From positions 13,765,501-13,829,500 of the forward strand of contig NC_074723.1 in NCBI RefSeq assembly GCF_947242115.1: a stretch of 64,000 nucleotides of DNA. The letters run 5' to 3'. This document shows positions 1 to 15,300 of this stretch, piece by piece. Under the pieces are notes generated by a model, which saw nothing but the letters and a program-made list of their open reading frames with translations, searched no databases and was not told the DNA's origin. The stretch is from Biomphalaria glabrata (taxonomy: Eukaryota; Mollusca; Gastropoda; Planorbidae). Both the position numbers and the translations under genes were made by a program. Numbering within the stretch: the stretch's first letter is position 1; each line of letters begins with the position of its first letter.

Positions 1-323
1 CATTTAAAGATGTCTTATCTTATTTTATGTATTAGAGATATTACTTCTAAAAAGAAGATAATTATGTGCTACACATTTCATGTGTCAATCTATTCATGCA
101 TTTAATCAATCAAACTCTGCTAAGTCGTTGATTTTCCTGGCTGATTCAGGCAACCCAATCTATTCACTAATGTCCATTGTTTTGACTAAGTAACACAGTT
201 GTTAACTATTACAGAAAATGATAAACTATTCTTCACTCTCCTTTTCAGCCATAATAATTCAACAAGAAAATAACTTATTATTCTGTATGTAACAATATAA
301 AAGAACCATTCCTACAAACTAAC

Positions 324-3300
324 CCTTTTCTGAGCCTGCTCCAGATCAACTCTCACCACTCGTTCAGTTCTCTGTACATCTATAATCTGGGTCCTGCTGG
401 TTTCCAAATCAGTTAGTATCTTTTTGTGGTTCTCTTTCTCTTGCAACACTTGAGCCTTGGTCTTCTCTAACTCTTCTCTCAGACCTGTTATCAAGTCTGC
501 TTGTTCTTGTATCTTACTTTCTGTAGCTTTAAATTTCTGATCATAAAGGAAAAAAAACACTTTTTAATAAGAAATCCATATAGAAACATAGTTGAAGCAA
601 TAAATACTTTGAGCACTAAAAAAGATCTAATAACTATTTCAAAAAGGTAACTTTTTTATTATGAAAAAAAAAAACAAATTACGGAAACAATTTTTCATTT
701 TATATATATTTTATTTCCATACTTTTATACTAAATGTTAAAATATTAGAATTGTATACATATACAGTGAACATCATCCTTTATAGTATCTCTACTATCTT
801 CCTCTATGCCTAGACCACAAAAAATGAGCCTTTACATAACTGTCTGTTCAAAACTGTACATTATATTCTTCCTTTCTTTTTATAATGAACGTAAATATTA
901 AATTATTATAAACATTGTCAATATCTGACCTGTCTTAGTGAGATAAGTTCTCTTTCTCTAGCACTGTGTTCCTCTACAGCTTTGGAAGATTCTTGGTCTT
1001 TTTCTTTCTGTAAGTAACATAACAAAATTTCTCAGTAGACAATTGTAACTTATTTTTATTTTAAACATACAGAGTTTACTTTAAAAAAACAATGGTAAAT
1101 TATATTAAACATAAGTAAAATGTAAGTTTAGTATATTAAAAATGAATTTCGATATAATCATATTTATTTTTCTTATAATAATATTTTCCTTTTTTTAAAA
1201 CAAAAAAATGTCTTTTATTGAACTAAGCATATTTAAGATATAAAATAAAATTAAAACTTTATATGATTCTCAAACCTTTTAATTTTAACTCTTGCTTATT
1301 ACAGAGAGCAAAGAAAAAGCTATGCTAAGTTTCATTAAAATCTCTGATTTATTAGTCAATCTAATATAATCTCACTTTCTCAAACAATATTACTGGTAAT
1401 ATCTTTTGTTTTTATGTAATATAACGTACTTATTTACTGAAAGGCAAGACTGTCTAGACAAGTAATAGAATTATAGCAACTAGTTTTACATTTTCAATAG
1501 CTAAATACTATCTAATGGGATTTACAAAGAACTTCATGCAAGTGATAATACTAATAATTACAAAGCTATAAAAACAAATTCTGCAGCATGCTTGGAGCTG
1601 TACAGAAATGATGAAAGAATTTGAGAATCAACTTAAGACAATATAAAATAAAACATCAGGGGGCAAGGCTTCAAGTCTCATAACACATTTGTCAAATGTA
1701 TCTAAGGGATGTAGCTTATTTTTGAATGGGTGAACAAGTTAAGAACATTTTCTAGAAACAAATTATAAACAAATTAATTTCACTGGAATTTTCTTAAATT
1801 CAAATCTGTAAGTGCTATCAAAGAATGAAGAGGACAAGTAAAAAAGTTTTTAGTTAAAAAAAAAAATTAAAAAATTAAATGACTTAACTAGGAAAAAAAA
1901 ACATGATTTATTCAAGCTCAATTATTTTTTTAGTAGCATCAGGCCATAGACACATTTCAATATACACCAATAACATCTTTAAAACATGCATTCCTATTCT
2001 AAACTACAGTTAGTCTACATTCTGGACTTTAAAAAAAAAAATACATGAAACAAACAAAATTTACAAATTGCATGCACTACTAAACTACTGTTATACAATC
2101 TAGAGTCTTAAAAAATGTAGAAAAAAATTACCAAAATTAAAAGAAATAAAACAATGCACAATGCTGTTAATTTTTTTATGTTTACTTTTGAAGCTGTTTA
2201 AATGTTTAAATTAAACAGCAATTGCAGGTTAAAACTTTAAAGATAATTATAGAAATGTAAAAATTATAATAGAAATTGAAGTTTTAAAAAATCTTACCAC
2301 TACATTTAGTTTAAGATATGGAGGAACTTCCTTAATAAAATAATGACATAGCCCATTAAACAACTGACTAGTTATTTTTCCCTTTTTTAAAATGAAGAGT
2401 TACAAATGTAACACACACAAATCAATACACAACTACAAATACATATAAGAAATCATTCATAAAGATAAAGAACTTATCTTTACAAGAAATGATTTACAAA
2501 TAAGGTTTAACCAGTCAAACATTTTTAAAAATCTACAAAATGTGCATCTAGACTAATCATCTAAAGCTGTGACAATTAAATCATTAACTTTGTTATTGCA
2601 AATATTACGGAAGTGCTAAAACAATGTTTTTTGTTTGTTTGTTTGTTTTTTTTTGCAAAGAAATATGACTCCAATTATTTTTAAAGATTAGTAATTTATG
2701 TGCAAGTCATAGATAAAAAAATTGCCAGCATCTCTGGTGCTTAGGTTTACATTATAACTTGAAATATTGGAAATATTTTTGAACCTCTGGATAAATGTAA
2801 TCAGTTCCTTTTTTTTTTTCAAAGTTCTTCTAGATTTCTAGAAATTAAAATATCTATTTTTATCAACTTAAATCAATTTAGTAGAAAAACAAAATAAATG
2901 TAAACACAGAAGTATTAAATCTAGTTATACACATTTTCCGACTGAACATAATTTTGTATTGAAAGAGTAATTAAAGCAATTTAGTGCTAAAATATAACTG
3001 GTGAATTTAGAATGTCTCTCAATTTAATTTCAACACTCAAACTAAAAAATGTTAATAATTTTCATAATTGTGGATTTCACAGACTACCTCAAAGCTTTTT
3101 ATAAATGCTAAAGAGTAACTGAAATCAATAAGCAACTCTTTACTTAAAGCAGCTGGATAAAATAAATCAATGTCCAAAATAGTATTTAAATGTCTCAAAC
3201 TTTCTATTAAAGTAGAACCTCAATATAAAAACAAACAAAAAAAACAATTTGACTTACTCTGACTTCCTTAACAACAGTTTGAGACTCCCTACTTTCTCGT

Positions 3301-6300
3301 TCTCTAATGTCTTTCTTGAGCACCTCGATCTCTCTAGCCATTCGACTGATACTGGCATCCTGGGGACAAAACAAAGAAGAACTTTAAACAATTTAAATTT
3401 TAAAATGTATTCCATCATCAGAAATTAAATTAATATATTTTATTTTTTTTCTGTTCAAAGCAATATTAAATTTAGATTATAAGAGTCAACACTAAGAAAT
3501 CAATATTGCAAACAAATATACAAAACCAATTTTATGCTTGGTGCTACTTTAACATGAAATGAAGTCATACAATAATTTAAAAATGTATTTTATATTACAT
3601 TCATTTTTTGTGATAGGCCTAGTTTCAATAAGGAGAAATATTTTGTATTGGGAGTGACAACAGATAAACTTTGGAAGAAAATAATTGACTGTGAAAATTT
3701 GAATTATAAAGAATCATTACATTTCTTCTTTCAGTAATTAAGGTAACTCAAAGATTGGGGTGTACAGGTTGTTCATCCCTTAAGCCAAAAGTACCAAAGC
3801 TACAAGCTCAATGACGAAAATATAACAATGAGAACGATGAAGAAGAAGAATGACGAAAATAAGGTGCCTGAAATCAACCCCTCCCCTGCAACCCAAAGAA
3901 TAGAATTTCTGAATGTAATTTTGTCTCCTTGTGTGGTGGCTAATGCAACATATAAACCACTTTCATCTCATGTGTGTATAGTGGGAAAAGTAGTAAGTGA
4001 CATAAGTATTTAATGACAGTCTCACTGAATGATTTTTAAAAAACTAATAGAACATATTTCAAATAAACTAAAACATGGCATTCCAAAAATATGGTAATGT
4101 ATCAAAGTAAAACCAGTTTTAAAAGTATTTATTACAAGCATACATGAGTGTTTGTTTACAAAGTCTATGGCAAAGTGATAAAATGTGAGTGAAAGAAATA
4201 AATGAAAGAATGAGTATAAATCAAAGTCATTTATTACAGGTGATTCTGAAGTTAGCTATCTACAGAAATGACTTAGCATATCATGCCACTACAAAACAGC
4301 TACACCTGATCAACACACAATAGCAATGAACAACAATTTACTCACAAAGTTATTGAAATTTTAAATACAAATGATAGCTCCATTATCTTTCTAGTCTAAA
4401 AAGAACTATATAATCATACTATAACAGAAATAATAAGACAATAAACAAGGAAATAAAGAAATTCATGAAATTTAAATAATTTTTATGGAGTTTCAAGATG
4501 AGGAAGAATAGCTGAAGAATGGGATTGCAATATATTGATCAATTGATAAAGAATTCACCATGCAACAAAATATGCAAAACAATGATTATCAAAAATAAAT
4601 ATGTATTACTTTTAGAAGCCATGACAATAGACACTGTGTACAATAAATATTGTGAAATGCTTATCAATGACAACATGGAGACCACAATGACAAATTAGGC
4701 AGCAATACCTTTTCCAGCAACAGTTCAGATCCCTTTGTCAGAGACAGGAATAGCACAATTATTATTTTATACCATAGTCAAATGTTCTTAAAATGTGGAT
4801 TATGTTATTATATCATTATTTTAAAAAATATTAGACACAATTTAAATTAGCAATCTTCTCAACAAAATTCATGTTTAATATAACTGTGTTTATTTGTGAA
4901 AAGTTATACATTTATAAAATGTAGAATCAGTTTCAAAATACTTTTGGACCACACACCCCTGCTGCAGCAAAGTTCTCGTGAGGCATGAGTATTCTGTTTC
5001 CTACCCATTAGATAGGTGGACTAAGGAGAGTCCTAAAAATCCCGAACTAAAAGAACCCTGTCTTCACTGACATTTAAACCCAAGACCCATAAGTTCCAAG
5101 TTGAAAAAAGCCAAGCAATTTACCACGTTGACATCACACCATCATGATGAAACATAAACCAAATGAAACTCTTTTCTATCAATCACAAACAATGTACTCC
5201 TGCTGCACTGTGAAACTCTCAAAGAGTTCAAAATCTTCTTACCAACATATATTGCACTCACCTTATTGGACATATCTCGTTGCATCTGTGTGACCAATCC
5301 AGAAGTAATATTTTTATCTTTCTTTACACGTTCAAGTTCTCCCCTAAGGGAAGAAATCTCTTTAATCCTTTCTCCAAGCTCTTGACGCAAAAGTTGTGGG
5401 CTGTTAGATCTGTCATCTTGTAATTTGCTGAGCTACAAAAATCGAAGACAATACAGAAATTTTATTCCTTTATCAAACACATTAAATAAAAAAAATATTT
5501 AAAGCACCTTTTTATTTTCAATTAATAAATATAGAGAGAAATAGCAAAAAAATATTTTTAAAAATAAATTTTTAGCTTAATATTTCTCATAGCTTGTTTC
5601 TGTCATATCATAAATATTTATTAATGAAATAATTAAAAAAAAAAGAGTACTAACTGTTAATGTAAAATAAATGCAGCCACTTGATGCTTAGATATAATTG
5701 TACTTTTGAATAAATGTCATTAAAGGAAGAGTTCCATATATTCAGTATTTTCATAAATTCAAACCTGCAGCTATTAACTGACTGAAATATTTTTCTATGA
5801 AATCTGTACATTCTATTAATGGTTAGATTTAAATATTGACCTTCCTCATACAGTTTTTCAGAGTTCATGATTGTGAGAATCTTTGACCTTTTATCTGATA
5901 CCCATAAAGCTGTTTATTTGTAGTGAATCAATCATTACTTATTTTTATTTACATCTGAAAATCAAAAGTAATGGAAAATAAATTTTATACTAATTTGTCT
6001 AACTGCAACTGTACCTGTTCTCTAAGTGCACTTATCTCTCCTTTTTTAGCACTAACTTCAGTTTCAAGGTGTAGAAGCTTTGAAGACAAATCAGAGTCAC
6101 CACCCATGATAATTGAAGGTTCTTGCCTAAGCTTGTTCTACAGATAATGTGGACATTGTCAAGGAGGATTAGAGGTCTGATAGTTATGATTGCAGATATA
6201 TATATATATTTTAACTTTAAAAAATGTGATAACTCTCTTCCTTTTATAGAAAAATATATTTATTAGACCTATTTCAAAACATGATTCAAAACAAGAGCAA

Positions 6301-9300
6301 TTAAACTTCACTGTGGCAAAATCAATATTACAAGACCGACTGAATTATATGATTTTTACAACCTTCTATGGTTGGCTACTGTATTTATAGTTAGATCATA
6401 GTCATCTTATTTGTAAAATTTCAAATATATGTATTAAGTTATGTTAAAGTACTATTAAGTGTTACCTGAAGTTCTGCTATTTGTTGTTGATATTGTTGAA
6501 GCAGTGTATCTTTACGAAATGAATCAAATTCAAAAGTCTTTAATCTACTAATTTCATCTGAAAGTTGTAGAATTCTTTGATCCTGTAATAAACCAGGAGT
6601 AACATTTTAATACAAAAGTATTTCATTACCATGAATTATATTTAAAGTTTAGGTTTTAAAAGTTTCAGGATAAACACTTTAAAAAAAACACTCATGTCTC
6701 TTGGCTTACATGAAGCTTAAAAGTCCAGTGCTTTTTTAGCTGATATTACATAGGAGATAGCCAGTATCTCACCACTTCTATAGCTGAAATACTTCTTTCC
6801 TAATTACTATCATGTCATCATTACTTTTATGGTTGTATCATGTAAATTATAAATACGTTTGTTAATATTTGAAGTACTGTCTCTGCACCTTTGAATACAT
6901 GAAGGGCTGAGTTCAGTGGCATCATTGACCAAAATCAAACTTAGGTCACTCTTTCATTTTCTTCATTATTTCTTTTTTGTTAAAAGAGAATCTTGCTTTT
7001 ACTTCATAGTTTAAACATGAAGAAAGTGAAGGACGAACTCTTAAAACATGTTTCAGCAACTCATAACAGCTTCAAGCAATGTTATTCTAAGACTCACAAC
7101 AAATTTTCTCATGCAGTCAGTCAGGTAACAATATTCAGTCATTCACAACTTAGTTCTGATGTCATTAACAAAGGTCAAATATTTAACAACAATACAATTC
7201 ACTGCTCATCAAATTCCCTTCACACAATAACATAAAAAGCTCTTATCTTGAATCCTATTACCTTCTCTTGGAGATCAGGAGTAGATCCAGCTCTTGTGAT
7301 TGGCTGAGTGACCCAACCACCAGTTGTAGCTGGTTGTAGAAAAAAAGAAATGCAAATGTGTAAGGTTCTCCTTCATTCTTGATCAATTTTTCATAACAAT
7401 TTGTAAAATATGTAAATATCAAAACAACAATCCATTGATACAAATGCTTAAGATATACAAATAATATAAAAGATAAAGTTCTACTATCAACATTCAAAAT
7501 ATTTTCAGATGTTACAAATTGTAAATATTAAATTTAACATTTATTTTTGCATGGCTGTTTATTTTTAAGTACTAATAGGGCCCAATATTTATAACAAATA
7601 CCAAAGTCTTTATCCTCATTAAAACTAACAAACTTAACATTAAAGATGATTTTCAGTCAAATCTTGTGGAATCAAAATCAAATTCTTCTCGGGTAAACAA
7701 TTTTTACGAAATAGTTATTTCATCTTTGATGGGCAATAATAATTAGACTTAGTAATGCATTTTGAAATGAATGTGTGTTTGATAAGTGTTGACAAAGCAA
7801 ATCAAACTATCCTCTATGAAAGTATGATATATTTTAAATAACTGGTACAACAAATACTTTTACAAGAAAAAGAATCCAAAAACTATTAGGTAACATTAAA
7901 CAAAAAAAAAAAAGCATCATAAAACTATTTATCTTATTCATGGTAAACCAGAGAAAAAATTCAAAATATCTAGCTGTTATAATAATTGAAAAAATTATCA
8001 TGGAATCCCCCTATTGAAGAAATTATTACTACTAACAAAATCTGTCCTTGTGGAGTGTCCCCAGGGAATGCTGACCATGTCCTTCAAAGCTGCATTCTTC
8101 ATCAAGAGACCCAAACAAGACACTGGTCCCAAATTACTCCTATAGAGAAAGAAAACTATAGGGAGAGCTGCCTGATTTGGAAACCACTGCTCTGTTCATT
8201 ACATATATATTGGTCTAATCATTTGTACGCTCCAACATAACAATGAGAACATGGAAGAAGAATTAAAAAATCAAACAATGCAAAAGGGTTGATGAAAAGA
8301 AATTTTTACAAATCAAACAAGAATGTAACTTTGGTTAAGCCAATATTAGAATAAGCATCCTCTGTTTGGGACCCCTCAACTCCAGAAAACATACCAAACT
8401 AGAACAGATGTAAAATAGAGCAATGAGATTTATAACAAACGAATATTCACACTTGATTAGAGTAACACCATTAGTAAGATCACTAAATTTAGAGACCCTT
8501 CAGCACAGAAGACTATACAGTGAAGTACCAATGATATATAAAACACTGAACCATAATTTACAAATACAAAAACAAATCCTAATAAAATACACAGAAAGAC
8601 ACAAAGATACAAGCAAATTTCTTGTTTCATATGCTAGGACAAATTTGTACAAGTGCTTCTCTTCCCTAGTGCTATTAGAGCATGAAATGGGTTGCCTTAA
8701 TCAGCCAGAAAAACAAGCAACTTGGCAGATTTTAAGTGACCAATTAATATGCATGACTAGACTGACACAGGAATGTACATATTACTAATTATTTTCTGTA
8801 TGAAGAAACATCTTGTACATTATAAGGTAAGATTATATAAGACATACATGTCCTAGGCACTGAAGGTCCAACTGTTGGTCCCACTGCTGGAACATTCTGT
8901 AAATTCCTTCTGGCAGCACCAGCACTCAGGGGCCTTGATCTAAGTGGTGGGCGAGGCATGGGCGGTGGGGGCTGGTACATACTGGGGTGAGCCCATGTGG
9001 AAGTAGGTTGGGGTGGTGTGTTGGCATAGGAAATCTGGGGAAATGTTTGCAGTGAGCTGTACTGTGATGTGTGAACATTATAGACATCATCTGAGTTGAT
9101 CATTGTTAGGGGAGGGTTCCATGATGGTGGTCTCTGAGAAACAGGTGGAATGTTGAGCTGCAAAACAGATAAAATTATTACAACCTTAATTGTATGTAAA
9201 CATATAAGAGTTTTAATGTAACAACTTTATTTATTTTTGTCCCATAAAGTGGTATAGTTTAAGAAACTAAATGTAGCTTAGTATGTAATAAAACAAAAGA

Positions 9301-12300
9301 CAATAAGCCTACATTTAATTGTAAAATTCTTATGACGTGCTTGTGATAGTAACTGTATGTGTTTTCTTTGAATGGCTTTGTTGAGGTCTCTAGGGTCTAG
9401 ACAAATCCTTAATCCGCCTCCTTTCTTTTCAACAATAACAAGTGAGTTGACCCATGCAGTGGGATGATCTACTTTTTCAATGACACCCTCATCTTCCATT
9501 CTTCTCAATTCATTTTTTAATTCCTCGCGTAGTGCCGCAGGGACTTTCCTTGCTGCCTGTACAACAGATTTAATGATGGAATTGACCTTTATAGTATAGT
9601 CCTCTTCCATGCAGCCTAAGCCAGTAAATACATCTGCATAGCCTGAGAGTGTATCGTCCTCTATAAAGTCAACTCTTCTAATTAAATTCATTTGTTGGCA
9701 GCATGGTAGATCCATAATTGGCTTTGAATGTGTCTCCACAATTTGAAATTCTATTATGGCTATCTTACTTTTAACAGTACATTCAATGTGTACTTTGCCA
9801 ACAACCTTCAATCTTTCTCCACTGTAAGTAGTAAGTCTGGATGTTGATTTGAGAAGTTTCTTTCTTTTTAATTGCTTGAAGATTCTGTATGGGAGAATAT
9901 TGACTTGTGCTGCAGTATCCAACGTGAATGTGACTTGTTTGTTTTCAACAGTAATGAGTGAGTTCCATTCGTTGCTTAGACTATGAGAGCCAATACTGCC
10001 GATGAAAAATGTTTCCTCAACGGAGTCATCTCGACCTTCTGACTTCACTATACTTACAGGCTTTGATCTGCACACTGACGAGAAATGACCTTTTTTATGA
10101 CACTTGTGACAGGTTTCCCCATAAGCTGGGCACTGACGTGGTCTGTGTTCCTTGCCACAATAGCTACAACTCACATTTCATTTTGTTCTTTTAAAGCTAT
10201 TGGTAGCTGAATTCACAACTTGTACCCCACTTTCTTCATTCATGAGCTTAAGCTGCCATTCAGTAGCCTCAGCTGCCCGACATATATTTTCTGCCTTGTT
10301 AAGGTCTAGATCTGATTCTCTCAAAAGTCTTGCTCGGGTGTTCTCATTCCTTATGCCACCAACTATCGTATCCTTTATTAGGGAATCTTTAAGCAAATCA
10401 AACTCACATGTCTTTGCCTCAAGTTTGATGTCAGTGACAAAGCTGTCAAATGACTCTCCTTTATGTTGAGAACGCTGGAAAAAAACACATCTTTCAATGG
10501 TAACATTTTTTCTTGGTAGACAGTACTTCTCGAACTTATTAAGAATGCAGTGAAGTGTATGGAAGGACTTGCTAATCTCACATTCATTACGTTCATTATC
10601 CGTCCATTGGAAAGTGTTATAGACTTGCACTGCTTGTTGGCCGATCACATGCAATAATGTCATAGACTGTAGGCCTACTTCTCTGCTTTTTGTATCCAGT
10701 CCACTTGCTATCGAATATATCTGAAAGGATTGTTTGAACCTTTTCCAATTTTCTGCTACGTTGCCATTTAATTCCAGCGGTTGTGGCGGGTGGAGTCGGT
10801 CCATCTGACACCATGTAATAGACTAAAACAACATGAGCTTCAATAAACACAATGGTTTTATTAGTCTCTATTTATGTTCTTTACTCCAACCACTTGTTCT
10901 CTAAACTGACTTCCTTTTACACACAGTCCTGACACACTGCTGTTCACTCAAGCATGTACACTCAAGGTCCACTGGTCATTTCATACACAGGCACACACAC
11001 TGCACTACCAGCCACTCAAAACACATACACTTACTATCTATATATTTTCAAATATTGTAAGATCAAATGAGACCATATATTAGTCTCATCAAAATTTTTG
11101 ATAGCATGACAAGACATGTGCAAGAGATTATAGCACATATTGTACATTTGTATATATTATTTTTTCTCTCAAAAGATGTGACTATACATATAATAGTATT
11201 ATTACTTAAATTTTAAAAGATTTTTACAAATCTTTTTTTGAGGGAAAGGGCGTAATGTCACAGTCTTAGTTAATAGTTTAAAAGACACGTGGAATTCCTG
11301 ATGTAGAAAACAGGAAGTAGAATGAAAAGTTGACTTTGAGTTCAGTCAAGTCAAGTAAGTAAGGTCTTGCTCCCGGTCCAGGAAGGTTGGACGTTTCTTC
11401 CTGGACACTTGTATTTATGTATATAGCATGAAAGTCAATGGACTAATGATTGTTGCTCAATAATATTTGAGAGCTGATTTCATAATGTGCTTATTGGATA
11501 TTAAAGTATTATTCGTATTTCAATGGATATCTATAGTTGAAGCTCCAGTGTCACTAGTAGTAATTGTTCTTATTGTTACCCGCTGAGATGCGGACGTGAT
11601 TTGTTGTTAACGTATTGGATACTTTTGATACCGCTGTTATGCGGATAGGATTATCATTTCTTGACTTGTAACACTAACAAGGAGTGCAGTATATTATTAT
11701 TATGTTGTAAATAAAATCTTCATGTTGTCTGCTGAACGGACTTGAGTCAGTCGTATAGTGTTTGTCTCGTCACGTGTCTAGAGCACTTCAGGAAGTAAGA
11801 ACCCAGTATTACACCATTCAATCAGTCTCTAATATTCGTAATGTCATGCATTGACATTTTTGGTGGCCAGTATGTTGTGTGCTAGACACGCACGGACTGA
11901 AAACTCAAACACCACTCAAGCGAAACCAGTCACAAGTATTCAAGTAGATCATCATTGAACTAACCTGAGCCTGCACGTTTTCACCAGTTGACCTGACCCG
12001 TATTTACTAGAGACCACTTTATCATTGACCCATTCGAACTTAATATCAATAGCTTGTATATTTTAAACCTGGTCAATGCCTATTTCTCCACTTGAGATTT
12101 AGCACGGCGTGACATCACCATCGGCAGAAACCGAAGACAGTTGATACATTTGTGTGGATGAAAAACTGAAGGCGTCGCTCGAAGACAGCTGATACATTTG
12201 TGTGGGTGAAAAACTCAAGGCGTCGCTCGAAGACAGCTGATACATTTGTGTGGGTGAAAAATTCAAGGCGTCGCCTGAAGACAGATGATACATCGTTTCC

Positions 12301-15300
12301 ACGTGAGCGCTCGTCACCAACTCTTGACACGCTCTTGCATTATCGAGGTCTCACCTTACATTGCTATACAGAAGGTCCTCCATTTAGACCTCTGTTCACT
12401 TATGGTCATTCTAAATTTGATTGAGACTTTACATATTTGGATTATCTAAGCTGAAATTTTCCACTTAAGTACTGTTGGATTATTTATACGAATGTTCAAG
12501 TACTTTTGGATTATTGATCTTTGACGTTGAAGTTGGACTAACTTGTACCTATTGGCCCTCTCCTAGTCATCGTTGTACACCGAAGAAACACGTGCCTGCA
12601 TTACTACACTTAACTCTTGGATTATCTTATTGGATTATTTGGATTACCTGTTGGACTTGTGTTAATTGTAAAGGTCAAGCGGAAATATTTTTTGACATTA
12701 CTTGAGCATTTGAGCCATCTTATGGCATATGACTGGATTATTTGACTACTACTTTGATGCTCACATTGATGTGTATTCTCAATCGGATTACTTAGTTACC
12801 TTACCCATGGATTATTACTGAACTACTCAAGCTGTATTTGTATTTGACAAGCTACAAGAGAGAAGGGGATGAATCTACACTAGTCTACAAAATAAAGAAT
12901 CTGTAAGTAATAATTAAGAATTGGATATATGATTAATAAAGTACATTGATTTTGCTGTGGTATAGCAGTAATTGAAGTTGATTATATATAGAGTTAGTGA
13001 TTGATAACTCTTGGAATCATATTAAATTGTTTTTCATTTTGATATTTGTTACCTTAAAGGGCGGTCGGCGTGGGTCTGTCTTATGTTTTGAGACTGAAGC
13101 GGCACAATTTATTTGTTCCGTTCCATTTCACTTCATCTGATAGGGATCTTTAGGGATTTTCTTTTTGTTCTCCTAGTCCTAATACGTTCCGAGTAGACCA
13201 GCCTTGTTCGGTAGGGACTTCTAGATCACTCAGAAATTTTTTTGTTTAGTCGTATATAGTTATGTTTGTACAATCGTAGTGTAATTTCTCTTCGTATTCA
13301 TATTGTTTGTTTGTGTAAGTCTTGTATTTACACATCTGTGATTCTCTTGTCAAAGTCTTCTATTTATTGATTTCTTTTAAAGCAGACTGTATTGTTATCT
13401 ATATTGTTTTTGTGTTCGTCATTTATCCTTTAATTTATCTCTTTATTCTCTCATTAATTTTTTTTTTTCATTTTTTCACTGCACATATAACATGTTACAA
13501 AGATATATTTGAAATAATACTATTGTGTACATATACTATCACTTGATTAGAACTTTATTTTATTGAGCTCTTGTACCTATTTTGTGTTGATACATTTTGA
13601 CACAACACTTGTCACTATTGATTACTCATCAATGGAATCTATGGATGCCATATTCTTCGTAAATGTTGATTGTATTAGTACAAATGACACTTTAAAAAGT
13701 CATGTGTCCAAATTTTTGCATATGTGTAAATTAATTCTTCATGAGTCCATTTGAACAGAACTCAGTCATATTGGAACCTGAATATGTGACACTATTTATT
13801 GAAATGTATTTTTCATTTTTTTCAATTGTACATAACCTTTGTAAATTGTATAGATATGATTGTGACATTGATCTTCACTGATGAATTTATTTTTTCCCAC
13901 ATATCAGTTTTGAAGACTATTTGAGCTTAATCTATGGCTTGAAAAGATATACTTGATGATATGTAATGCAAAGAATGATTTTTTTAGAAGAATATTGTAT
14001 TGATATGAGAAGTATTGGAGCATTATTGATGGCTCATGAAGTAATATATATAATGTGTGATGTAATCACTGATTTTTTGAGGAGAAGATTGTATTTAATG
14101 AGAAACTATTGGAGCATTATTGATGGCTCGTGAAGTAATATATTTGATAGTGTGTGATGTAGACACTGATTTTTGAGAAGAATATTGTATTGATATGAGA
14201 AAATTATTGGAGCATTATTGATGGCTCATGAAGTAATATATATATAAAGTGTGATGTAATTACTGATTTTTTGAGAAGATGATTGTATTTAATGAGAAAT
14301 TATTGGAGCATTATTGATGGCTCGTGAAGCAATACATTTGATATGTGTCGTAGACACTGATTTTTTGAGAAGATTGTATTTAATGAGAAAATTATTGGAG
14401 CATTATTGATGGCTCAAGCAGTATATTTGATATTATGTGATGATAACACTAATTTTGAGAAGAATATTGAATGGATATGAGAAAACTAATGGAGCATTAT
14501 TAATGGCTCAAAGTAATATATTTGATTTTTGAAAGAACATTGTATTTGATTGATGAAGACTATTGGAGCACTATTAATGGCTCGAAGTAATATATTTGAT
14601 GTTACATAATGTGAAAAGCTGATTCATTTTTTTGAGAGAGGATTGTAACTTATACATATGTTAAAGCAACTTGAGTTCACAGTAAGACATATGAGCCAAA
14701 TGAATATCATGATAACGACCTTCACGCTTTAATATGCTTATGACTTTGATGATTTAGACGTTCCCCATAAATCATCATTGAAGAATATATTTTCTTGACT
14801 TTCATGATTTAGTTGCATTGTCAAAACATTGTCATTATTTTCGTACACAAACCATTGAGACAACATAAATATTTATTATAGATATATTTCACTTGCATTG
14901 ATTTATTTTAAAGAACATTGTCAATATTTTTTCATTTGACCATGTAACCATTGTCAATATTTTTCATCTGATTATGTAACCTGATTGGATAAACTAAGTA
15001 TATTTGTATACGAGCATTTTTCACGGCTGCTCTCACTCTGTTGTAAAATTAATATTGAAAGCATTCTATTGATGAATTGAGAATTTACTTTGAAATTTTG
15101 TGTAAAAAAACAAAAACAAGACAACTTGCTTTTTCAAACAATGTTGACAACTATGAGTATTGTCTACACAGACAAATATATTTTCAAATATTGTAAGATC
15201 AAATGAGACCATATATTAGTCTCATCAAAATTTTTGATAGCATGACAAGACATGTGCAAGAGATTATAGCACATATTGTACATTTGTATATATTATTTTT

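Noticed and set aside
3828-4013. 61-codon plus-strand frame in an FHAD1 intron as a gene
   Set aside because: No family similarity, no splice context, and a low-complexity Lys/Asn start typical of AT-rich chance frames.
6993-7235. 80-codon plus-strand frame
   Set aside because: Lies in the FHAD1 intron between exons 4 and 5 with no recognisable domain. Composition fits a chance frame.
12099-12424. Overlapping small frames on both strands as genes
   Set aside because: They are shadows of the 48-bp tandem repeat in the LARD-like element.
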